A DNA stretch of 64,000 nucleotides from Haliscomenobacter sp. (GTDB lineage: Bacteria > Bacteroidota > Bacteroidia > Chitinophagales > Saprospiraceae). The position numbers and the translations under genes were made by a program. Position 1 is the first letter of the stretch, and each line of letters opens with the position of its first letter. The stretch covers positions 186,001 to 250,000 of the forward strand of contig JADJHZ010000001.1 of assembly GCA_016707205.1 (NCBI GenBank), read 5' to 3'. Of this stretch, positions 26,627-36,463 are shown one piece after another. Below the pieces are notes generated by a model, which did no database searches, was not told where the DNA came from, and saw only the letters and a list, made by a program, of their open reading frames with translations.

Positions 26627-28144
26627 ATGCTATACCAATTTAGTTTTATAGCAGCGTTTCTGGGACTTGCGCTGTGGTTTTTTCATCCGCACGGCAAATG
26701 GGTCACTCTACTCCGGACGCTGATCATCGGGAGTTTACTTACCTATGCGGGGACCCTCATCGCAGCGGATGCGCCAGCGGCGTACCGGCTTCAAACCCTG
26801 CTTCGGGACTTTCTTTTCATTGGACTGTTTGGCGCCGCATTCAGCTTCCTGGCGGGCAAGCGCATCTGGTTTATTCTCGGCGTGTTGCTCTCTGGGTTGG
26901 CCCTTTTTGTTTATGCCAGGCAATTCCTGAGCACCTCTTACCCTTACCGGGAGCCTATTCCCCTGGATACTCAGGGCGAATTATTGCTGGAATTCCGGGA
27001 AGGCGCCGCCCCATCGGACATTCAACCGTTACTGGACCGGTACGGATTGAAAGCAACAAGGGCTTTTTACCCGGAAGATCCGGCGTTTACCGATCTGGAC
27101 AACTACTATGTCGTGGATGTTCCAGCCAACTATGAGGGTAAACTAACGTCGATAAGCCGGCAACTCGACCGCACTGCGGAAGTGATTTGGGTGGAAGAAA
27201 ACGAACAAATCCAGGTAAATCCGCTTAAAAGCGAGCCGGTAAAAACCGCTCCTGGCCCTTCTTTTTACGGGTTAAACGATCCTGGAATTGCTAATCTTTG
27301 GAGCTTTCAGCAAATGGATATGGCCCGGCTTTACCAGATCCTCGACCAAAAAAAGGCGCAACCCGTTAAGAGCGCATTGATTGCTATCCTGGACACCGGA
27401 GTGGATGCCGGGCATGAAGATATTTCCTCAAATTACCGGTCGTTGAAAGCAACCAACGACAACGACCCCAAAGGGCACGGCACCCACTGCGCGGGGATTG
27501 CGGCAGCCGTTTCCAACAACAATATAGGTATCGCGTCCTTCTCCAGGGATAACCGGTTTACTCAGGTTGCCAGTGTCAAGGTATTGAGCGCAGGCGGTTT
27601 TGGCACTCAAAAATCAATCATGGATGGGATGCTTTTTGCGGCCGATAAGGGGGCAGACGTCCTTTCTATGTCGCTTGGCGGCCCCAGCAATTCTACCCGG
27701 CAGAATGCCTACGAAAAAGCCGTAAGCTATGCCCGCAAAAAGGGCGCAATAGTCGTGGTAGCCGCAGGAAACTCCAACCGCAATGCCCGGGAGTTCAGTC
27801 CGGCAAATGCGCCGGGCGTGATTTGCGTCAGCGCCGTGAACCAATCCCTGGACCGGGCGGAATTTTCAAACTATGTTCAGGATATTCCCATGGCCGTTGC
27901 TGCTCCTGGAGTAGATATTTATTCCGCCGTCCCTGGGAACCAATACACCCGGTATAGCGGGACATCTATGGCCACCCCCTATGTGGCCGGGCTCCTGGGA
28001 CTGATGAAAAGCCTCCGGCCTGACCTGGACGCAGATCAGGCCTATACCATCCTTACCCAATCTGGAAAAGATACCCGGAATACCAAAATGACGGGAAAAT
28101 TTATCTTGCCAGGTGCGGCGGCGCAGGCTTTACTCGGGAAGTAA
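26627..28144 (+). CDS. Membrane-anchored subtilisin-like serine protease (S8)
   Basis: The 505-aa protein begins with about four membrane helices (residues 1-105), an unusual front end for a subtilase. An inhibitor-like prodomain with the fervidolysin-type pattern follows (ELLLEFREGAAPSDIQPLL). The catalytic domain has Asp in IAILDTGVDAGHED, His in GHGTHCAGIAAAVSN and Ser in SGTSMATPYVAGLLG. SLGGPSNS provides part of the substrate-binding site. All three catalytic residues are present, so it should be active, on the outer face of the inner membrane. It converges with maf. Confidence 0.88.
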   Translation: MLYQFSFIAAFLGLALWFFHPHGKWVTLLRTLIIGSLLTYAGTLIAADAPAAYRLQTLLRDFLFIGLFGAAFSFLAGKRIWFILGVLLSGLALFVYARQFLSTSYPYREPIPLDTQGELLLEFREGAAPSDIQPLLDRYGLKATRAFYPEDPAFTDLDNYYVVDVPANYEGKLTSISRQLDRTAEVIWVEENEQIQVNPLKSEPVKTAPGPSFYGLNDPGIANLWSFQQMDMARLYQILDQKKAQPVKSALIAILDTGVDAGHEDISSNYRSLKATNDNDPKGHGTHCAGIAAAVSNNNIGIASFSRDNRFTQVASVKVLSAGGFGTQKSIMDGMLFAADKGADVLSMSLGGPSNSTRQNAYEKAVSYARKKGAIVVVAAGNSNRNAREFSPANAPGVICVSAVNQSLDRAEFSNYVQDIPMAVAAPGVDIYSAVPGNQYTRYSGTSMATPYVAGLLGLMKSLRPDLDADQAYTILTQSGKDTRNTKMTGKFILPGAAAQALLGK

Positions 28145-28208
28145 CCGAATCGGAATCAAGGTATTCGGGCTATGAATCCGTTGTGCCGCGAAACGGAGCA
28201 TTGCCGGA

Positions 28209-28781
28209 TCAAAAATCGGAAAGGGCTTTATAGACCAGGTCCATCGGGAGGCCCATCACGTTGCTGAACGTCCCTTCAATCCGGGAAATCTTACAAAGCC
28301 CGATCCACTCCTGTATCCCGTAGGCGCCGGCTTTGTCGAAAGGCTGATATAACCGGATATAATAATCGATTTCTTCCCGGCTGACCGGCTCAAAATAGAC
28401 CTTTGATTCGCCGGTGAACACGACTTCTTTTTCAGCGGCCAGAAGGCAGACGCCGGTGCGCACCCGGTGCATATTCCCGGAAAGATCCTCTAACATGCCG
28501 ACCGCTTCGTGGTAATCTCCGGGTTTGTTGTAAATCCGGTTGTTGAGGATGACGACGCTATCGGAGGCGAGAATGATTTCTGTGCCGGTGATCCGGTGCT
28601 TGGCTGCGTGGGCTTTTTTTTGGGCAAGATAGGCGGCCACGTGGTCAACCGGCATGTCTGCTGGAAAATCTTCAGGAATATCTGTAGGGCAAATGTCAAA
28701 CGAAAAACCCGCCTCCTGGAGGAGTAGCTTCCTGCGGGGCGATTGAGATGCCAGAATGAGCTTGCGGTGGAAAGGAATCAT
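28209..28781 (-). CDS. maf: Maf family nucleoside triphosphate pyrophosphatase
   Basis: This house-cleaning NTP pyrophosphatase, likely acting on dTTP/UTP, has 190 aa. It starts MIPFHRKLILASQSPRRK, where SQSPRRK is the substrate-loop signature. It also has LASDSVVILNNRIYNKP and the C-terminal DKAGAYGIQEW and GTFSNVMGLP elements. I chose the ATG at 28779-28781; an upstream in-frame start at 28802 adds seven residues with no conservation. It converges with the subtilase gene and is divergent from the DUF4403 gene. Confidence 0.92.
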   Translation of the reverse strand: MIPFHRKLILASQSPRRKLLLQEAGFSFDICPTDIPEDFPADMPVDHVAAYLAQKKAHAAKHRITGTEIILASDSVVILNNRIYNKPGDYHEAVGMLEDLSGNMHRVRTGVCLLAAEKEVVFTGESKVYFEPVSREEIDYYIRLYQPFDKAGAYGIQEWIGLCKISRIEGTFSNVMGLPMDLVYKALSDF

Positions 28782-28850
28782 AGCCCAAAGATAGCTTCTC
28801 AAGGGAAATATGGGTATCTTTACGTAGGATTAGCAGTTCCCTAAGATCCT

Positions 28851-30213
28851 ATGAAGGCAATTTTTTTCACAGGGGCGGTTTTCTTGATGATCGGGTTAAC
28901 CGCGTGTTCTTCTCCCCCACAAACGATCAGCCGTCCAATGGAAAGCTATGCGTCCGGCACGGTACCTTTAAGGCGTTCGGTGATCACGATCCCCATTGAT
29001 ATTCGGATCTCCGCTTTGGAAAACACGCTTAACCAGCAACTGGAGGGCGTGATGTACGAGGACAACGATCTGCGGGATGGAGACCGTATGATGATCAAGG
29101 CCACTAAAGCGGACCGGATCAAAGTCCGCATGGAGGGGCAGCAGTTCTTTTTCAGCCTTCCCGCCTCCTTATGGGTGAAGTACGATGCAGGGATTACTGT
29201 GGTAGAAGCCTCGGGCAAGATCGCTATGGATATCAACACGACGTATTCGGTCAAACCGGATTGGTCGATTGCTACCCAAACGCAGATTTCCGGCCACCGG
29301 TGGCTCCAGAAACCGGTATTGAAAGTGGTTGGGGTGAATCTCCCCGTCGGGTTGCTGGCTGATTTGGTTCTTCAAAATACCAAACGCCGGATCACCCGGG
29401 CTATTGATCAGGCGGTAAGCCAGAATTTCCGGGCTGGGCGCTATCGTTCAGCAAACCTGGGATACGCTTTTTCAACCGTCACTGGTTTCTCCGGAATATG
29501 GGGCCTGGCTTCTGGTTGATCCTCAGGCCATCGGAATGACGCCGATCCGCGTGAACGAAGACACCCTATCGACATCCCTCATCGTGGAAGCGAAACCCAG
29601 GGTGGTACTCGGAAATCAGCCGCCCAACCTCCAGCCTCGCCCGCTCCCGGCGTTCACCCAGTTTAATTACCAGGTACCCGGATTCGAAGTCCATCTGGGG
29701 GCTTCTGTGCCCTTTGCTGAAGCTCAGCGGCTGGCAAAACAGGAAGTGGAAGGCCAAACCTACACCGTAGGCAAACGAGCAGTAACGATTCAGGACATTG
29801 AGCTTTTTGGCCAGGATGGACAGCTGGTCGTCAACCTGCGCATGACAGGAAGCTATAATGGCAACGTGTATCTGAAAGGGAAACCCGTATTCAATGTGGC
29901 GGCCAATGCCGTGGAAGTCCAGGATCTGGACTTTACGTTGGATACCCGGAATTTTCTTCTCAAAAGCGGCGCCTGGCTATTGAAGAGCACCTTGAGGAAA
30001 CGGCTTCAGGAGACCATGGATTTTTACCTGAAATACAATCTGGGCGCTTCCAGAAAAGCGCTGGAAGACCAGCTTAACGCCTTTAACCTGGCCCCGGGTT
30101 TTCATCTTCAGGCCAAGGTGGATCAACTCGACATCGGCGGCGTAGCATTGCAAAAAGAAGGTTTTCTTATCGATGTGAAGCTTTCCGGCGACGTGCGGAT
30201 ACGCAACTTTTAG
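28851..30213 (+). CDS. DUF4403 family lipoprotein, frameshifted near 29428-29441
   Basis: The first part (28851-29519) has a lipoprotein signal (IGLTACSSPP). The second continues in another frame to 30213. Removing one base between 29428 and 29441 restores IVQQTWDTLFQPSLV and gives about 453 aa, the usual DUF4403 length. The protein repeats a beta-rich module: each half has SLENTLNQQL-like or VPFAEAQRLAKQEVEG segments and KPVFNVAANAVEVQDLDF-type strands, which resemble lipid-binding SMP/BPI-type modules. The function of this outer-membrane-directed family is unknown. No substitution stops are present, so the break is probably an assembly indel. Confidence 0.82.
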
Positions 30214-30226
30214 TGCCTGCGGCGGG

Positions 30227-30613
30227 CTATTTTTCTTTTTTAAGTTTAAGCAACCGTTCCTTGCCGTCTTCCAGCATTCTCAGATGAAGGGAGTCTGGAG
30301 TGAGTAAAAGGATTTGTACGGCTTTTTGGGAAGAGGCTTTGTTTAGCGTATCCGTGGTGTACAAAAGATGCCCGTCCAGGAAGTAGGCGCCCGATTCTTT
30401 ATAGTTCAGGGTGCTTTGAAAGGTATAGGCGCCTTTTTTGGAGAAATGGAAGCGAATAATCGATGGATCAATGCCCAGGGTATCGCCATTCTCAAGAACG
30501 ATTGCTCCTGCCCAATGGCCAACTAATTCTCTTTCCTGAAATGGCCCGCAGGCCTGAAGGAAGTATATGACTCCTACGCCGATCAGGCTCCAAAACACAA
30601 TCTTCTTCCGCAT
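30227..30613 (-). CDS. Small lipocalin-like lipoprotein of unknown function
   Basis: The 128-aa protein has a lipobox (FLQAC, Cys at about residue 22) and a mature part that opens ELVGHWAGAIVLENGD. That resembles the W-containing first strand of lipocalin-like DUFs in Bacteroidota. It continues as alternating beta strands to a Lys-rich end. No catalytic motif is seen. It converges with DUF4403 and follows nothing on its strand within 115 bases. Confidence 0.65.
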   Translation of the reverse strand: MRKKIVFWSLIGVGVIYFLQACGPFQERELVGHWAGAIVLENGDTLGIDPSIIRFHFSKKGAYTFQSTLNYKESGAYFLDGHLLYTTDTLNKASSQKAVQILLLTPDSLHLRMLEDGKERLLKLKKEK

Positions 30614-30728
30614 TCCCGTTGGTTTTCTCCTAATAAGGTCCTGGATAATTCAAAGATTGCCCAGGACCTCAAAATTAAGAGAAGCCTAACATTTTGCAGA
30701 GGGTTTAACAAACCTTTAAGACTTGCGG

Positions 30729-32093
30729 CTAGTGCCCACCTCCAACGGAGGGCAAATACGGGTACAGAACAATAAAGGAAATGGCCCCGGCAATGAACCC
30801 CAGGAAGGCAATCCAGCTGATCTTTCTCAAGTACCAAATGAAATCAATGCGCTCCATGCCCATTGCGGCAACCCCCGCTGCAGAACCAATGATCAACATG
30901 CTGCCCCCTGTTCCTGCAGAATAAGCAATGAACTGCCATAGTTTGCTGTCGATCGGGAATTGGTCCATCGGGTACATCCCCATAGTGGCGGCGACCAGCG
31001 GCACGTTGTCAATTACAGCAGATAAAACCCCAATGAGAATGATGACGATATCCAGATTGGGAATGGTGTGCCCCAGGTTTTCTGCTAAATTCATTAGCAG
31101 CCCTACGTTTTCTCCGGTGAGGTTGCTGGTAACTGCGATAGATTCTAACCCGGCGACGGCCATCAGGATACCGAGAAAGAAGATGATGCTCGACATTTCA
31201 ATCCGCGACATGGCGCGCCGCACAGAAAACATGTGCTTGTCTTCCTCTCCGAATTGTTCTCCTGGATGGATGTATTCCGAAATCGCCCAAATAACCCCCA
31301 GGGAAAGCATCATCCCCATATAGGGAGGCAGGTGGGTAATTGACTTGAAAATTGGAACAAAAATCAACCCGCTTAAGCCGGCAATCAGCATGGTTTTGCT
31401 GCTCAAATATCGCTTTTCCTGCTTTTCATTTTCTGATTCGGAGGGGATTTCAATGATATTGCCTTTGAAGTTGGGCAAAAAACCGCTAATGAGTAAAGGA
31501 ACGATCAGGCACACCAGGGATGGAATGATCAGGTGTTCCATCAACCCCAGGGTAGACACTTTTTTTCCGATCCAGAGCATCGTGGTTGTTACGTCTCCAA
31601 TCGGAGACCACGCGCCACCTGCATTGGCGGCAATGACGATCATTGCCGCGTAGAAGAGCCGGTCTTCCCTGTCTTTGATCAGCTTGCGCACCAGAGAGAT
31701 CATGACAATCGTAGTGGTCAGGTTGTCCAGAACGGAAGAAAGAAAAAACGCCAGGATGCTGATAATCCAAAGCAGCTTTAGCTTGTTTTTCGTTTGGATG
31801 CGGTCGGTGATTATGGCAAAACCCCGGTGGAGGTCTACTAATTCTACAATGGTCATCGCCCCAAGCAGGAAAACGAGGATTTCCGCCGTTTTGCCCAAAT
31901 GGTGGAGGAGGATGTTTTCGAGGGAGCCGGGTTCGTGATTGTGGTCCAGAATCGTCAGGTGCCCGGTGGAGATTAGTGCCCAGATCAGAGCGGCGATCAA
32001 GAGCGCAGGCACAGATTTGTCGAGTTTTAACGGGTGTTCCAGCGCGATCATTAAGTAACCGACAATGAAGCAGATGACAATAGCAATAATCAT
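30729..32093 (-). CDS. nhaD: NhaD-type sodium/proton antiporter
   Basis: This inner-membrane ion-transporter superfamily protein has 454 aa and about 12 hydrophobic segments. NhaD signatures include an N-terminal ALEHPLKLDKSVPALL, FFLSSVLDNLTTTIVMISL, NAGGAWSPIGDVTTTMLW and VLSAVIDNVPLVAATMGMY, plus the C-terminal GTGGSMLIIGSAAGVAAMG. The two DN pairs in discontinuous helices are the expected ion site. It exports Na+ or Li+ against H+, which fits a marine or saline habitat. It is divergent from dusB. Confidence 0.92.
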   Translation of the reverse strand: MIIAIVICFIVGYLMIALEHPLKLDKSVPALLIAALIWALISTGHLTILDHNHEPGSLENILLHHLGKTAEILVFLLGAMTIVELVDLHRGFAIITDRIQTKNKLKLLWIISILAFFLSSVLDNLTTTIVMISLVRKLIKDREDRLFYAAMIVIAANAGGAWSPIGDVTTTMLWIGKKVSTLGLMEHLIIPSLVCLIVPLLISGFLPNFKGNIIEIPSESENEKQEKRYLSSKTMLIAGLSGLIFVPIFKSITHLPPYMGMMLSLGVIWAISEYIHPGEQFGEEDKHMFSVRRAMSRIEMSSIIFFLGILMAVAGLESIAVTSNLTGENVGLLMNLAENLGHTIPNLDIVIILIGVLSAVIDNVPLVAATMGMYPMDQFPIDSKLWQFIAYSAGTGGSMLIIGSAAGVAAMGMERIDFIWYLRKISWIAFLGFIAGAISFIVLYPYLPSVGGGH

Positions 32094-32257
32094 GGTTAGG
32101 CAGATTTATTCGTTTATTGGTTTGGTGTTTCTTATGTTGGCTAAAAGCAGGCTTACTGGGCGCTGTAAAAATAGAATTTTCCTGGGCCTATTCTATAACC
32201 CAAGCGGTTTTTTACCAAAAATCATCGGGAGGAAAATATGGTCGGTTTTGACATTTA

Positions 32258-32291
32258 TTGGCCCTAATTTGAATTTTTCCCCCTACTTTTG
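32258..32291 (+). promoter_or_regulatory. Promoter of dusB (-33 TTG, -7 TACTTTTG)
   Basis: TTG at 32258-32260 and TACTTTTG at 32284-32291 are separated by 23 bases, at the upper end of the Bacteroidota spacing range. Transcription would begin near 32298, about 23 bases before the dusB ATG. Confidence 0.5.
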
Positions 32292-32320
32292 TCCTTTTAT
32301 GAAAAATCCGTTGTCGTCAA

Positions 32321-33332
32321 ATGGTCCATATTGCCGGTATACCTCTTGGTGATTTTCCGCTGCTGTTGGCGCCTATGGAGGATGTCAGTGATCCCCCTTT
32401 TCGCGCGCTATGCAAGCAGCAGGGCGCTGATTTGATGTTTACGGGAATTTATTTCGGTAGAAGGGTTGATTCGCGACGCGCACAAAAGTGTCCAAAAACT
32501 GGATATTTACGATGAGGAGCGTCCCATCGGTGTGCAAATTTTTGGGGCGGAACTGGATTCTATGATGAAAGCGGCGGAAATCGTAGAAGCAGCGCAGCCA
32601 GAAATCCTGGATATCAACTACGGATGTCCTGTCCAAAAAGTAGTTTGCAAGCTGGCCGGCGCGGGTATTCTAAAGGATATCCCGAAAATGGTCGCTCTGA
32701 CGGAAGCGGTTGTCAAATCCACCCGCCTCCCGGTGACGGTAAAGACCCGCCTGGGGTGGGATCATTCCTCGATCTTTATCGAAGAAGTGGCCGAACGGTT
32801 GCAGGATGTGGGAATTCAGGCCCTGAGTATCCATGCCCGCACGCGTTCCCAAATGTACAAAGGCGAAGCGGACTGGTCGTGGATCGCCAAGGTGAAGAAC
32901 AACCCCCGAATACATATCCCGATCTTTGGCAACGGCGATATCGATAGCCCTCAAAAAGCCGTTGCCTATCGAAACCGGTATGAAGTGGACGGGATCATGA
33001 TCGGAAGGGCAAGTATAGGCTACCCCTGGATCTTCCGGGAAATCAAACACTACGTTCGAACCGGCGAATTGCTGCCCCCTCCCAGCACGGAGGAGCGGGT
33101 AGCTGCCGCGCGGCAGCATTTGCAGTCCGCTATTGGCTGGAAAGGACGTAAATTGGGCATCCTTGAGACCAGGCGGCATTACGCGAATTATTTTCGGGGA
33201 CTTCCAGGAATTAAAGAGTTTAGAAAAGAATTGGTTACGCTGGAGCAAGAAGAACTTATTCTTGAGGTACTGCATCAGATTGAAACCCGCTTTGCCGGAT
33301 ATTCCTGGGAAGCGGTTGCCCTGGAAGTTTAA
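32321..33332 (+). CDS. dusB: tRNA-dihydrouridine synthase DusB, frameshifted near 32443
   Basis: This FMN/NADPH enzyme reduces uridine to dihydrouridine in tRNA. It starts at ATG 32321 (MVHIAGIPLGDFPLLLAPME). Deleting one G from GGG at 32443-32445 restores the family block LMFTEFISVEGLIRDA, after which the frame runs cleanly to 33332 (about 336 aa). Motifs are PMEDVSDPPFRALC, the catalytic Cys in INYGCPVQKV, VTVKTRLGWD, LSIHARTRSQMYKG and GNGDIDSP..GIMIGRASIGYPWIF in pieces. The extra base is in a homopolymer, so it is likely an assembly error. The next gene starts 22 bases downstream. Confidence 0.92.
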
Positions 33333-33354
33333 CCCCGGATTCCAAACATACATT

Positions 33355-34773
33355 ATGGTTTTCATCATTCAGGAGAACGAGCGGCAGATTCTTCAACTTA
33401 TCAGCCAGAGAGCCAAAGCCCTTGGTTTTCCCACGTATCTGGTAGGGGGCTATGTTCGCGATCGCTTACTAGCCCGGCATTCCAAGGATATCGACATCGT
33501 CTGCGTCGGCAGTGGGATTGATCTGGCGGAAGAAATCGCTTCCGGGCTGAGGCCTATTCCCCGCATCGCCGTTTATCGCCGGTTTGGAACGGCCATGATC
33601 AAGCACGGAGATTTAGAAATCGAATTTGTCGGCGCCGCAAAAGAATCTTACCGGCATGATTCGCGCAAACCGGCAGTGGAGGAAGGATCTCTGGAGGACG
33701 ATCAGAACCGAAGAGATTTCACCATCAACGCCCTTGCTGTTAGCCTGAACGAAGAGGATTTTGGCTCCATCATCGATCCTTTTGGCGGGCTTAATGACCT
33801 GGAAAATAAAATCATCCGGACGCCGCTGGAGGCAGGAAAAACCTTTTCCGACGACCCCCTGCGCATGATGCGGGCCATCCGGTTTGCTACGCAATTGGAT
33901 TTTACGATAGAGCCCAAAACCTTAAAGGCCATATCCGCTTACAAAAGCCGGTTGCACATCGTCTCTCAGGAGCGCATCTCTATAGAACTCAATAAAATCC
34001 TGGAGACTCATTTCCCTTCCGTGGGCTTTAAATTGTTGTTTGACACCGGTTTGCTGCAGTTGATCCTACCCGAGCTGGTCGCGCTTCAAGGCGTAGAATC
34101 CAGGGATGGCCGGGCGCATAAAGACAACTTCTACCACACCCTGCAAGTTCTGGACAACCTGAGCAGAAAATCCGGAAACCTGTGGCTCCGCTGGAGCGCC
34201 TTGCTCCACGACATCGCCAAGCCTCCCACCAAGCGATTCTACCCGGAGCAAGGATGGACCTTCCACGGCCACGATGCGCTCGGCGCGGCTATGGTCCCGA
34301 CTATTTTCCGGCGGCTCCGCCTTCCCATGGACCATAAAATGAAATATGTTCAGAAACTGGTTGCCCTCCATTTAAGGCCAATCAGTCTGACCAAAGAGAA
34401 CATTACCGATTCCGCCATCCGGCGCCTGATCGTCGATGCGGGAGAAGACCTCGACGATCTGATGCTCCTTTGCGAAGCAGATATTACCTCCAAAAATCCG
34501 CAAAAGGTCAAGCGATATCTGGAAAACTACGAACTTGTCCGGGAGCGAATTGAAGAAGTGGAATCAAAAGACCACCTGCGCAACTGGCAGCCGCCGATTA
34601 CGGGAGAAATAATCATGGAAGTTTTTGGAATACATCCCTCTAAAGAAGTTGGGATCATAAAAACAGCCGTCCGCGAAGCCATTCTGGATGGGGACATACC
34701 GAACGACTTCGAGGCTGCTTATGCCTATATGCTGGCTAAAGGCAAAGATCTTGGTTTAAAACCAGCCGATTGA
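33355..34773 (+). CDS. tRNA nucleotidyltransferase / poly(A) polymerase family protein with HD domain
   Basis: This class II CCA-adding/PAP family enzyme has 472 aa. The nucleotidyltransferase head has YLVGGYVRDRLL followed by the catalytic DID in KDIDIVCVGSG, then RRFGTAMIKHGDLEIEFVGA and RRDFTINALAV. The RNA-binding part carries DDPLRMMRAIRFATQLDF. An HD-type phosphohydrolase domain (about 245-400) has the ALLHDIAKPPTK metal motif, as in bacterial CCA enzymes with 2',3'-cyclic phosphodiesterase activity. I chose the ATG at 33355, because the frame upstream overlaps dusB and is not conserved. It probably repairs or completes tRNA 3' ends. Confidence 0.9.
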   Translation: MVFIIQENERQILQLISQRAKALGFPTYLVGGYVRDRLLARHSKDIDIVCVGSGIDLAEEIASGLRPIPRIAVYRRFGTAMIKHGDLEIEFVGAAKESYRHDSRKPAVEEGSLEDDQNRRDFTINALAVSLNEEDFGSIIDPFGGLNDLENKIIRTPLEAGKTFSDDPLRMMRAIRFATQLDFTIEPKTLKAISAYKSRLHIVSQERISIELNKILETHFPSVGFKLLFDTGLLQLILPELVALQGVESRDGRAHKDNFYHTLQVLDNLSRKSGNLWLRWSALLHDIAKPPTKRFYPEQGWTFHGHDALGAAMVPTIFRRLRLPMDHKMKYVQKLVALHLRPISLTKENITDSAIRRLIVDAGEDLDDLMLLCEADITSKNPQKVKRYLENYELVRERIEEVESKDHLRNWQPPITGEIIMEVFGIHPSKEVGIIKTAVREAILDGDIPNDFEAAYAYMLAKGKDLGLKPAD

Positions 34774-34797
34774 AAAGTATTTGCTCGTCTATTCTTT

Positions 34798-34956
34798 TTA
34801 CTCCTTTGGATGCGTTTTTTCAAACTCTTCCTTGTTGGCGTCTACTCCTTTATATTTTTTAAATGCCACGTAAATCATTACGGCAGGAATGCCAATGAGC
34901 ACCAGGGTGGTGAAAACCATCAGGAGGTTTGCTTGAAGCCAGTTGATCAGAAACAT
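34798..34956 (-). CDS. Small single-pass membrane protein, unrecognised
   Basis: A 52-aa protein from ATG 34954-34956 has one hydrophobic helix (LLMVFTTLVLIGIPAVMIYVAF) and a charged cytosolic tail ending EEFEKTHPKE. The frame is open further upstream to a TTG at 35040, but those residues look non-membrane and unconserved. It resembles small respiratory-complex or transport accessory subunits in shape only. It lies downstream of the beta-lactamase-fold gene on the same strand. Confidence 0.5.
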   Translation of the reverse strand: MFLINWLQANLLMVFTTLVLIGIPAVMIYVAFKKYKGVDANKEEFEKTHPKE

Positions 34957-35062
34957 GTCCTTTTGTTTTAAGTTAGGAATCCGAATTGTGCCGTCCCGAA
35001 AATCGAAAGCTTCGTCAAAGCTGTCGATGATTTTTGTCAATCTTTTCCGGATTTAATTCAAC

Positions 35063-36334
35063 CTATTTGATCAGCGACTGGTAGACCAGATTGCGGTACC
35101 TCCTGAGAAATTCCCCACCCTGGGCAAAAGGATGTACGTTGGTAAAGACCAGAAGGATCAGATTTTCCTTCGGATCGATGGTGTATTCCGAGCAATACAT
35201 CCCTCCCCACATGATTGAGCCTGGAGAGGCCAGATCGCCGTAATTGGTTTGCTCGGAAAAGACCTCAAATCCCAGGCTGAACCCGTCATTGCGCTCCCAA
35301 ACGCGCAGATCGCCAATTTGGTTTCTGAATAGAAGATCCACCGATTTGGGGCTAAGAAGTTGCTTGCCGTTGAATTCGCCGCCGTTAAGCAACATCTGGC
35401 AGAACCGGGCATAATCTTCGATCGTGCTTACGAGGCCGGCGCCGCCAGAATAGTACGTTTTGGCCCCCTGAACGGGAAAGTACCGGTTGTTGAAATGATC
35501 AGAAACCGCCAACATAGAATCGGCAGCCGGCTTGGCATACAATTCGACTAGTCTGGGCGCTTTCTCCATGGGGAGGTAGAAATGGGAGTCTTTCATGCCT
35601 ATCGGTTCAAAAATTCTCGTCCGGAAAAACTGATCCAACGGCATACCGGAGAGTACTTCTACCAGGTAGCCAACGATATCCGTATTGAGCCCGTAGGTGA
35701 ATTGCTCTCCGGGGTCGTGTAAAAGTGGCCTTGCAGCAATTTTTGGAATGATAGTCGTCAGCCTATCGGGTTCCAGGGAGTTAAAAAAAGGCACTTTGTA
35801 TTCCTCTATATGATCCATTGGGTGCTGGTAGGGGATCCCTGCGGTGTGCGTGAGCAAGTCCTTAATCGTAATCTCCCTTTTTGCCGGCCGGGTTTCAACG
35901 GTTCCGCTGGCCGAATCAAAGCGCACCAGGACTTTCGGATTGGCAAAGTAGGGGATGTATTTGGACACCGGGTCGGTCAGCAGGAATTTACCTTCCTCGT
36001 GCAGCATGAGGGCCGCTACCGTGGTAATGGCTTTGGTTTGGCTGGCTATCCGGAAAATATCGTCTTTTTCCAAAGGGATAGCCTGCTCGCGGTTCCTGAA
36101 GCCGAAGGCTTTGTAGTGGATAATCTTTCCTCGCTTTGCTACGAAGGTGACGGCGTTGGGGATCGTTCCTTCTTTGACCATTTTATCCAACCATCCATCC
36201 AGGAGATCGAGTCTGGACATAGAGAATCCCAGATCGGATGGCCGGTCGGAATAGCTGAACTGTTGCGGTTGGGAGAAGAGAACAAACGGCAGGAAGATCA
36301 GGCTGAAAACAGCCCAAGCAGTGAATCGAGTCAT
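35063..36334 (-). CDS. Exported beta-lactamase-fold serine hydrolase
   Basis: The 423-aa protein of the class C beta-lactamase/esterase family has a signal peptide (MTRFTAWAVFSLIFLPFVLF). The catalytic SxxK is in FRIASQTKAITTVAAL, the YxN motif in FTYGLNTDIVGY, and a third-motif region lies near SPGSIMWGGMYC. The length and LTHTAGIPYQHP fit esterase-like or D-aminopeptidase-like members rather than true antibiotic resistance enzymes. The start at ATG 36332-36334 is chosen for the signal peptide. It works in the periplasm on an unknown ester or peptide. Confidence 0.87.
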   Translation of the reverse strand: MTRFTAWAVFSLIFLPFVLFSQPQQFSYSDRPSDLGFSMSRLDLLDGWLDKMVKEGTIPNAVTFVAKRGKIIHYKAFGFRNREQAIPLEKDDIFRIASQTKAITTVAALMLHEEGKFLLTDPVSKYIPYFANPKVLVRFDSASGTVETRPAKREITIKDLLTHTAGIPYQHPMDHIEEYKVPFFNSLEPDRLTTIIPKIAARPLLHDPGEQFTYGLNTDIVGYLVEVLSGMPLDQFFRTRIFEPIGMKDSHFYLPMEKAPRLVELYAKPAADSMLAVSDHFNNRYFPVQGAKTYYSGGAGLVSTIEDYARFCQMLLNGGEFNGKQLLSPKSVDLLFRNQIGDLRVWERNDGFSLGFEVFSEQTNYGDLASPGSIMWGGMYCSEYTIDPKENLILLVFTNVHPFAQGGEFLRRYRNLVYQSLIK

Positions 36335-36463
36335 GGGATATGATATTTTCGGTTTAAAATCGCAAGCAAGGATCGGCGCAGTCTCAATCCTCAAGAGTAG
36401 ACGTAACGCCTCCTAAATTGTTGGGCAAATTAACGTTTTTTTGAACGCAGATGGGAAGATCGG

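Noticed and set aside
33133..33354. Longer start for the tRNA nucleotidyltransferase
   Set aside because: It overlaps dusB in another frame and adds residues absent from the family.
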